From the NCBI GenBank assembly GCA_016928755.1, contig JAFGKB010000016.1, positions 1 through 10,174 of the forward strand: DNA of 10,174 nucleotides. The letters run 5' to 3'. Positions 7,001-10,174 of the stretch are shown here, one piece after another; the stretch's first letter is position 1; each line of letters starts with the position of its first letter. This DNA comes from Anaerolineae bacterium. GTDB lineage: Bacteria; Chloroflexota; Anaerolineae; B4-G1; SLSP01. Made by a program: the position numbers and the translations under genes. Under the pieces are notes generated by a model, which was not told where the DNA came from, did no database searches, and was given only the letters and a program-made list of their open reading frames with translations.

Positions 7001-8570
7001 CCCACCAACGCACCACCTTGGCCCATTCCCCTTCAATCAACATCAAATTGCTGGCATCATGGGGAATAACCCGCCCTAGTTGTTCAATAATTTGATCCAG
7101 GATTTGTTCTAACTCCAGCGATTGTGCCAGCACAGCAGCCGCATCCGCCAGTGATTCCGCAAGCACACGTTGTTCCCGCTCACGTTCAAAGAGGTACAAG
7201 TTATTTAAAACCAAGCCGGCCTGACCCGCAAGGCTCATACCTAGCCCAACTTCTTCTACAGAGAAGGGCCGCACATCATTACGACAAATCGCAATGATAC
7301 CTAAGAAGCGGTCAACGATGCGCAACAACAGCAATAGTGTAGAGTGAAAGCCCGCTTGTTTTGCAATATCACCAAGTGGCGCGGTCTCATTCCAGGCATC
7401 CACAATCTGGATAACATCATTGCTGGAAAGAAACTCACCCTCTGAATGTAGAGTATGAAAACACTTGACGAATTCAACACAGCTATCAAAACCATTATGC
7501 TGGTAATGACAAACTAGCCCGCCCTTATCATCAGGGGCTAAGACCGCCATATGGTCCGCATCCATGACCTCGAGCGTAATGCGCCCCAACTCAGATAGTA
7601 TCTGGTCTACATCAGAATAAGTACTTAGCTCCCGTAAAGCAACCGAGAGGAAACGATGTCTATCCATAAGCTTCTGCTGCCAGAAAGCACTACGATGAGC
7701 ATCGATCAGCGACGGGAGTGCTCTAACCAATTGACTAAAAGGATATTGCACTTCAGAGGGTAGGATCTCAGGCTTGTCAAACTCCACCCAGACTAAGCCT
7801 AAAGGTTCCTGGGCCACCGTAATCAAGGCCACCAGAACACCTTGGGTGCCGGACAACAAAGTCATATCCTCATAGTGCGTAGCGTAGAAAATCGGAGTAG
7901 CCTCATCTACCCTGTGATATGGCGTTGATTCTGGTTCATAGCTCTGGCCCTCTAAAGCACGCATCCTACCGGTCCCGGCAACCAGGTCCAAGTAATCGTC
8001 TCGGAAAAGCAACAATGCCACATCTGATACCTGTAACTCATCCCCGATAAATACCAAGGCACTCCGCAATGCATCAGCGAGAAACGGGTAAGTCTGGAAG
8101 AATTGTGGCGGTATCTCATAACGTGCCTGCCAGTGAAAACGCACGTTTTGCATCAAGGGCGTACTCAATGCCGCCCCAAGTTCCAACAGTTCTTTAGGGG
8201 GAGGTTGTGTAATACCGGCAAAGATTAAATAAGCACTTGGCAACACACAATTAGTAGGAGGGAATGACAAAGCCCAGAGCGTAGCATCAGGGAGTTGGAC
8301 CTCTGTGACACCTTGAATATCCCCGCCAGCAGCCTGCAATACTGCGGGTAATTTAGCACACAAACCATCCCTCTGTCCCCCACCAGAATGAGCACAATAC
8401 AAAGGCTGCTGTTGCTCATCTAATAGAATAAGGACAGCTTGGGAAGCATGTGCTGCTTTAGAAAATAATACCAGTGTCTCGTGCAACAAACTCTGCCAGG
8501 TGAGCTTTGTGCTCCGTTGACAAAGCAAGGCGAGGTCACCGATAAAATGCTCAAATGTTTCGTGTGCCAA
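4044..8570 (-). CDS. Soluble multi-GAF/PAS sensor histidine kinase, orphan
   Basis: This is a cytosolic two-component sensor kinase of 1508 residues. Tandem domains, by pattern and spacing: GAF-like about 30-145, 155-295, 320-460, 485-625, 653-790, 813-950 and 960-1150; PAS 1155-1280; HisKA 1285-1350; HATPase_c 1395-1503. GAF units are linked by helical segments ending in motifs such as AIALQNARFYE (620-630). The phospho-acceptor is H1295 in VHDMRNPL (codon at 4686-4688). The N box is QNILDNAAKF (N1405, N1409), the F box LFDKF (1451-1455) and the G2 box GRGYGLGL (1462-1469). The G1 box reads NNGPHI (1438-1443) instead of DNGPGI. No membrane segment or signal peptide is visible, and no receiver domain or response regulator gene is adjacent. 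I prefer the TTG at 8570 because GGAGG lies 5 nt upstream and an extended -10 lies just before it. ATG 8603 and TTG 8615 lack a Shine-Dalgarno, and ATG 8603 overlaps the promoter element. Ligands of the GAF domains cannot be inferred. Confidence 0.93.
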   Translation of the reverse strand: MAHETFEHFIGDLALLCQRSTKLTWQSLLHETLVLFSKAAHASQAVLILLDEQQQPLYCAHSGGGQRDGLCAKLPAVLQAAGGDIQGVTEVQLPDATLWALSFPPTNCVLPSAYLIFAGITQPPPKELLELGAALSTPLMQNVRFHWQARYEIPPQFFQTYPFLADALRSALVFIGDELQVSDVALLLFRDDYLDLVAGTGRMRALEGQSYEPESTPYHRVDEATPIFYATHYEDMTLLSGTQGVLVALITVAQEPLGLVWVEFDKPEILPSEVQYPFSQLVRALPSLIDAHRSAFWQQKLMDRHRFLSVALRELSTYSDVDQILSELGRITLEVMDADHMAVLAPDDKGGLVCHYQHNGFDSCVEFVKCFHTLHSEGEFLSSNDVIQIVDAWNETAPLGDIAKQAGFHSTLLLLLRIVDRFLGIIAICRNDVRPFSVEEVGLGMSLAGQAGLVLNNLYLFEREREQRVLAESLADAAAVLAQSLELEQILDQIIEQLGRVIPHDASNLMLIEGEWAKVVRWWGYERFGVEQEITATNLSVHWPLFKQMIETRSAVVLSDTRGSDKWIARENFEWLSSYASAPIIVGNEVFGFINVDSATPGFFNESYSRWLKAFADHAAIALQNARFYEKSQRRTQEIATLYTVATIFSTTLDFHEALQKIIECLITPLDVDTIWIALPPETGSTRRWTYVFESMGKQGAGAPYPELYRQTLERRTVSDLIVLESLITGKRGQDIAYYLGVPLLSGERALGVLNLGWYNFPHAMDDAYKALLEALGQQIGTGLDRILLFREAQQRQAYQESLNAVISVVNQAESLDKILSLGLEQALKVLNLESGVIYLRTTQEQLLELRVERGGKVRPRPYNRAGEGIIGRAFVEQRVLVEPALDLDAAASQVQVSGIEISLPLLAEGQPVGVMALASSRARKVHPEELQLLRAIADQLAFAVQRGQLSAQLKEQLQGLHVLYEISAAFLSHLGSSSVLFVLLRTLSDLLAGTLAIAFYTFQHNDWLRTRVYVPPRNRKNENLTGTIRIGNGRPGYDDGRQNLKNNIWPEGVVWDSECELLEACRHEQMLVLVSDQRGNLPAFWPVMQSVGVQQLLYFPIVLPKNEFFGAIGVLLSEDRLLTPQELALAWAIIRQAAAALARVRLYEATREGESRLRAILESSQDGVFLVGTDLCVRYVNQRALDLLQLAGPPAAWEGRSLPEAIAAIRHQSHPLARCLAQLARHVRIPGGLVDDAVLDHVFQTTHGPLLTLQHWLVYSEREQRIGGLFMLHDVTEQHMLEQMRDDLLHMLVHDMRNPLTAILSAIQMLEDPALEGSEGEILDIARVNSQRVLRLVNEILEIGRLESGRVILQEEPVLFPDLLKRVTGDEILHFPRPSLQLEVPDDLPILWIDRGYVDRVFQNILDNAAKFIPEKDGVVKISASGEGAWLKVAIYNNGPHIPPVLMKRLFDKFVAGEYSGRGYGLGLAFCRLVVNSHGGRIWAYNEPEGGVTFYFTLPIVPEFEDL

Positions 8571-8575
8571 GTGCC

Positions 8576-8583
8576 CCTCCCTC
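8576..8583 (-). promoter_or_regulatory. Ribosome-binding site deciding the histidine kinase start
   Basis: On the minus strand GAGGGAGG ends 5 nt before the TTG at 8570-8568. Neither upstream in-frame start (ATG 8603, TTG 8615) has a purine-rich site, so this sequence favours the shorter protein. Confidence 0.5.
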
Positions 8584-8593
8584 TTACTTTTGT

Positions 8594-8602
8594 ATGATAC
8601 CA
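8594..8602 (-). promoter_or_regulatory. Extended -10 promoter candidate for the histidine kinase gene
   Basis: The minus strand reads TGGTATCAT, an extended -10 (TGn plus TATCAT, five of six matches). RNA would start near 8587, about 17 nt before the preferred TTG start. No -35 match exists at standard spacing, as expected for an extended -10 or an activator-dependent promoter. Confidence 0.42.
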
Positions 8603-8622
8603 TAAAAACAATCAAGAGGGTA

Positions 8623-8642
8623 GTTTGTAAACGTTTGTAAAC
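8623..8642. repeat. Tandem 10-bp repeat, candidate operator in the divergent control region
   Basis: GTTTGTAAAC occurs twice with no gap. Each copy is itself a near-palindrome (GTTT, two bases, AAAC), and the junction forms the perfect palindrome AAACGTTT. The two 10-bp units lie one helical turn apart, on the same DNA face. The block sits just upstream of the -35 position of the kinase promoter (centre about -45) and 12 bp upstream of the -35 box of the nitroreductase promoter. That placement suits a regulator controlling both genes. The binding protein is unknown. Confidence 0.55.
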
Positions 8643-8654
8643 ACATTCTATAAC

Positions 8655-8684
8655 TTGTCATAACGGTATGCTTAATGGTATAAT
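8655..8684 (+). promoter_or_regulatory. Strong extended -10 promoter for the nitroreductase gene
   Basis: A -35 TTGTCA (8655-8660, five of six matches), an 18-bp spacer and a perfect -10 TATAAT (8679-8684), preceded by TGG to form an extended -10. RNA would start near 8691, giving a leader of about 109 nt before the ATG at 8800. Confidence 0.7.
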
Positions 8685-8720
8685 CTAAACACTTGATAAA
8701 AACTACAATCTGACATCTAT

Positions 8721-8747
8721 CTCACCTAGCTATTATCAACTAGGAGA
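8721..8747 (+). promoter_or_regulatory. Imperfect hairpin in the nitroreductase leader
   Basis: CTCACCTAG (8721-8729) can pair with CTAGGAGAG (8739-8747 region) across a loop of about ten bases, with a single A-A mismatch. There is no following T-run, so it is not a terminator. It does not cover the Shine-Dalgarno at 8785-8791. It may only stabilise the RNA, or it may be an operator half-site pair. No known riboswitch class is recognised. Confidence 0.3.
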
Positions 8748-8784
8748 GGCTGGTTATAGTTATAGAATAGACATTGCATCTTTG

Positions 8785-8791
8785 AAGGAGG
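8785..8791 (+). promoter_or_regulatory. Consensus Shine-Dalgarno of the nitroreductase gene
   Basis: AAGGAGG, the full anti-16S complement, ends 8 nt before the ATG at 8800. This rules out the in-frame TTG at 8782, which lies upstream of and partly against this site. Confidence 0.85.
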
Positions 8792-8799
8792 AGACCTCT

Positions 8800-9312
8800 A
8801 TGGAATTTTTCGAGCTGATTAAAAAACGCTACAGCGTGCGTGGGTACAAGCCTGATCCAATTGAAGAAGATAAGTTAATGCAAGTTTTGGAAGCAGCGCG
8901 CTTGGCTCCTACGGCAGGTAACCGCCAACCGTTCCGAGTGTTGGTGATTGAGACCAAGGGGCGTGAGGAAGAGCTACAACGTATTTATAATAGGCCGTGG
9001 TTTGTACAGCCACCGCTGATTATTTGCGTCTGTGGCGTCCACAACGAAGCATGGTTCCGGCGAGATAATAAGAGTTATGTGGATGTGGATGCAGCGATTG
9101 TGATGGACCATATTATTCTTGCAGCAACTGCGCTGGATTTGGGCACATGCTGGATAGCGGCTTTTAATGCAGCAGCAGCACGGGAGGTCTTGAATCTACC
9201 GCAAGGGATTGAGCCAATTGTGTTTACGCCATTAGGTTATCCGGCGGTTAAGCCGAAGGCGAAGAAGATACGGGAAGAGTTGGTTAAGATTGTACGGTAT
9301 AATGAGTGGTAG
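8800..9312 (+). CDS. Nitroreductase-family FMN-dependent oxidoreductase
   Basis: This 170-residue cytosolic flavoprotein belongs to the nitroreductase superfamily, whose members are usually homodimers using FMN and NAD(P)H to reduce nitro compounds, quinones, flavins or other acceptors. The N-terminal FMN-phosphate motif is RYSVRGY (10-16; R10, S12, R14). The APTAGNRQP segment (36-44) carries the conserved Asn and Gln-Pro of the FMN pocket. GTCWIAAFN (115-123) and PLGYP (144-148) match the C-terminal flavin-contact region. It is at the short end of the family, and the true substrate cannot be told. Start chosen at ATG 8800 because of the consensus AAGGAGG 8 nt upstream. It is a single-gene transcript: strong promoter in front, intrinsic terminator 12 bp behind. 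It is divergent from the histidine kinase and shares its control region. Confidence 0.93.
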   Translation: MEFFELIKKRYSVRGYKPDPIEEDKLMQVLEAARLAPTAGNRQPFRVLVIETKGREEELQRIYNRPWFVQPPLIICVCGVHNEAWFRRDNKSYVDVDAAIVMDHIILAATALDLGTCWIAAFNAAAAREVLNLPQGIEPIVFTPLGYPAVKPKAKKIREELVKIVRYNEW

Positions 9313-9324
9313 GCTATTTGATGG

Positions 9325-9360
9325 AACAGCCCCCGCCAGTTAACGGCGGGGGCTGTTTTT
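9325..9360 (+). terminator. Intrinsic terminator of the nitroreductase gene
   Basis: A 13-bp perfect stem AACAGCCCCCGCC / GGCGGGGGCTGTT (9325-9337 with 9345-9357) with loop AGTTAAC, continuing into TTTTT (9356-9360). It begins 12 bp after the stop codon. The minus-strand reading of the same stem is followed only by TT, so it is chiefly a plus-strand terminator. It may also slow transcripts arriving from the convergent gene. Confidence 0.93.
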
Positions 9361-9382
9361 AATAGATGACTATCGTGTTGAT

Positions 9383-10174
9383 TTACCGGCGTGGGGGAAG
9401 GTTAAGTTGGTGATGAGGAGAGGGAGATAGGCGCGGATGATAGTCGTACACAGCGGCAGGGGCTAGGCTATCTACTGGGCCAAGGATATTGTTGTAAGGT
9501 TCCCCGCTCTCTTCGTGAGTTTCAAGAACTGAGCCGTAATTGGATTGTAGGTTAGCAGAATCAACCTGGACGTAAATGGGAACCCCGGCAGGAAGATTGC
9601 CGTTAAAATTACTGTAAACGCCCCAATAGTAGTCATCCCCAAGAGTAAGCCGTAGAGTTTCACCAGGTTCCAAGGGCAACACCTCACCACTAACACCCCA
9701 GACAATACCTTGGGAACAGCGACCATCACTCCAGGTATCGTTGACACCAGATGGTGGTGGCGAGGGTTTGACATATAGATCGACCCAGAAGACATCCTCG
9801 GCAAGTACAGATCCAGACCCTTGATTTTCAATAACAACTTCAACATCCCATCCCCGCACCAACACTGACTTAACTACAAGGTCGGGTAATTCTACAACCT
9901 CTTCTTCAGGGTTAAATTGCACTAACGGGAGATAGATGGCGTATTCCACCGGCCCGGCAACCGGCCGCACAGTAAAGGTCAAGGGAGCCGAAGTACCGCC
10001 ACCAGGGCCGGGATTCACCACCCGGATATTGACAGCCCCCGGTCCAAGCACCAACTCCGCCGCGATCAACGCCTGTACTTCTGTAGCACTTAACACCTCC
10101 GTGGTCTGCGCCACACCATCCCAGGTCACCTGGGCACCGGCCACGAAGTCCCGGCCTCGCACCGTCAAGGTCAA
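9383..10174 (-). CDS. Secreted or surface protein with IPT/TIG and CARDB-like domains, 5'-truncated
   Basis: The open frame runs through the right edge, so only the C-terminal 263 residues are visible and the TTG at the edge is not a credible start. Residues 1-69 have the pattern of an IPT/TIG immunoglobulin-like fold, with VRGRDFVAGAQVTWDG near the start and NPGPGGGTSAPLTFTV at the end. A linker with IYLPLV (80-85) and an acidic stretch follows. Residues 98-232 resemble a CARDB adhesion domain: PDLVVKSV, an ENQGSG turn, FWVDLYVKPSPPPSGVND, GIVWGV, LEPGETL and the closing VDS...ETHEESGEPYNNI. The tail is Pro/His/Arg-rich and has no membrane anchor or sortase motif. Such proteins are normally exported and bind surfaces or polymers, but the N-terminal part that would define the activity is missing. 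It converges on the nitroreductase gene. Confidence 0.85.
   Translation of the reverse strand: MTLTVRGRDFVAGAQVTWDGVAQTTEVLSATEVQALIAAELVLGPGAVNIRVVNPGPGGGTSAPLTFTVRPVAGPVEYAIYLPLVQFNPEEEVVELPDLVVKSVLVRGWDVEVVIENQGSGSVLAEDVFWVDLYVKPSPPPSGVNDTWSDGRCSQGIVWGVSGEVLPLEPGETLRLTLGDDYYWGVYSNFNGNLPAGVPIYVQVDSANLQSNYGSVLETHEESGEPYNNILGPVDSLAPAAVYDYHPRLSPSPHHQLNLPPRR

Noticed and set aside
8782..8799. Upstream TTG start that would add six residues to the nitroreductase
   Set aside because: The added codons contain the consensus Shine-Dalgarno AAGGAGG of the ATG at 8800, so they are leader rather than coding sequence.
8616..8799. Possible small RNA, tRNA or CRISPR repeat in the longest intergenic region
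   Set aside because: No cloverleaf, no array of spaced repeats, and no terminator-like hairpin within the region; the two tandem decamers have no spacer and fit an operator better.
9472..9846. 124-codon minus-strand frame within the CARDB-like gene
   Set aside because: The overlapping frame encodes recognisable IPT/TIG and CARDB-like sequence without interruption; this one is hydrophobic noise in another frame.

Overview
The window reads as an ordinary chromosomal segment of a free-living bacterium with moderate G+C, most probably a member of the Chloroflexota. The support is indirect: a very long soluble multi-GAF histidine kinase, a phosphatidylinositol-phosphate-synthase-like CDP-alcohol enzyme next to a PfkB kinase, and a secreted IPT/TIG plus CARDB protein carrying a YLPLV segment that I associate with Chloroflexota surface proteins. 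No rRNA, tRNA, CRISPR array, insertion sequence, phage gene or recognisable defence system was found.

Layout. Bases 1-2302 (minus strand) hold a tight lipid-related run: PfkB-family kinase, 15 bp gap, CDP-alcohol phosphatidyltransferase, 5 bp gap, lgt (cut by the left edge). A perfect -10 box precedes the kinase, so these three genes are probably one transcript. Bases 2392-3837 (minus) encode an MFS/GPH-like permease with an apparent extra pair of membrane segments. It has its own promoter-like sequence just beyond the end of the kinase gene upstream of it, and a roughly 158-nt leader containing a strong hairpin. Bases 4044-8570 (minus) encode a soluble hybrid-sensor-style histidine kinase with about seven GAF domains, one PAS domain, HisKA and HATPase_c, and no adjacent response regulator. 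Bases 8571-8799 are a divergent control region with an extended -10 promoter on each strand, a tandem 10-bp repeat between them, and a leader hairpin. Bases 8800-9312 (plus) encode a small nitroreductase-family flavoprotein, followed by a textbook intrinsic terminator. Bases 9383-10174 (minus) are the C-terminal part of a secreted protein whose start lies beyond the right edge.

How the parts may work together. The kinase and the CDP-alcohol enzyme could supply and use an inositol phosphate for membrane phosphoinositide synthesis, with lgt co-transcribed as another membrane-lipid-consuming enzyme. This is the most testable biochemical idea here, but it is an inference. The histidine kinase and nitroreductase share a divergent control region, so they may be co-regulated. 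I do not see a clearly new multi-gene system; the points worth following are listed as findings.
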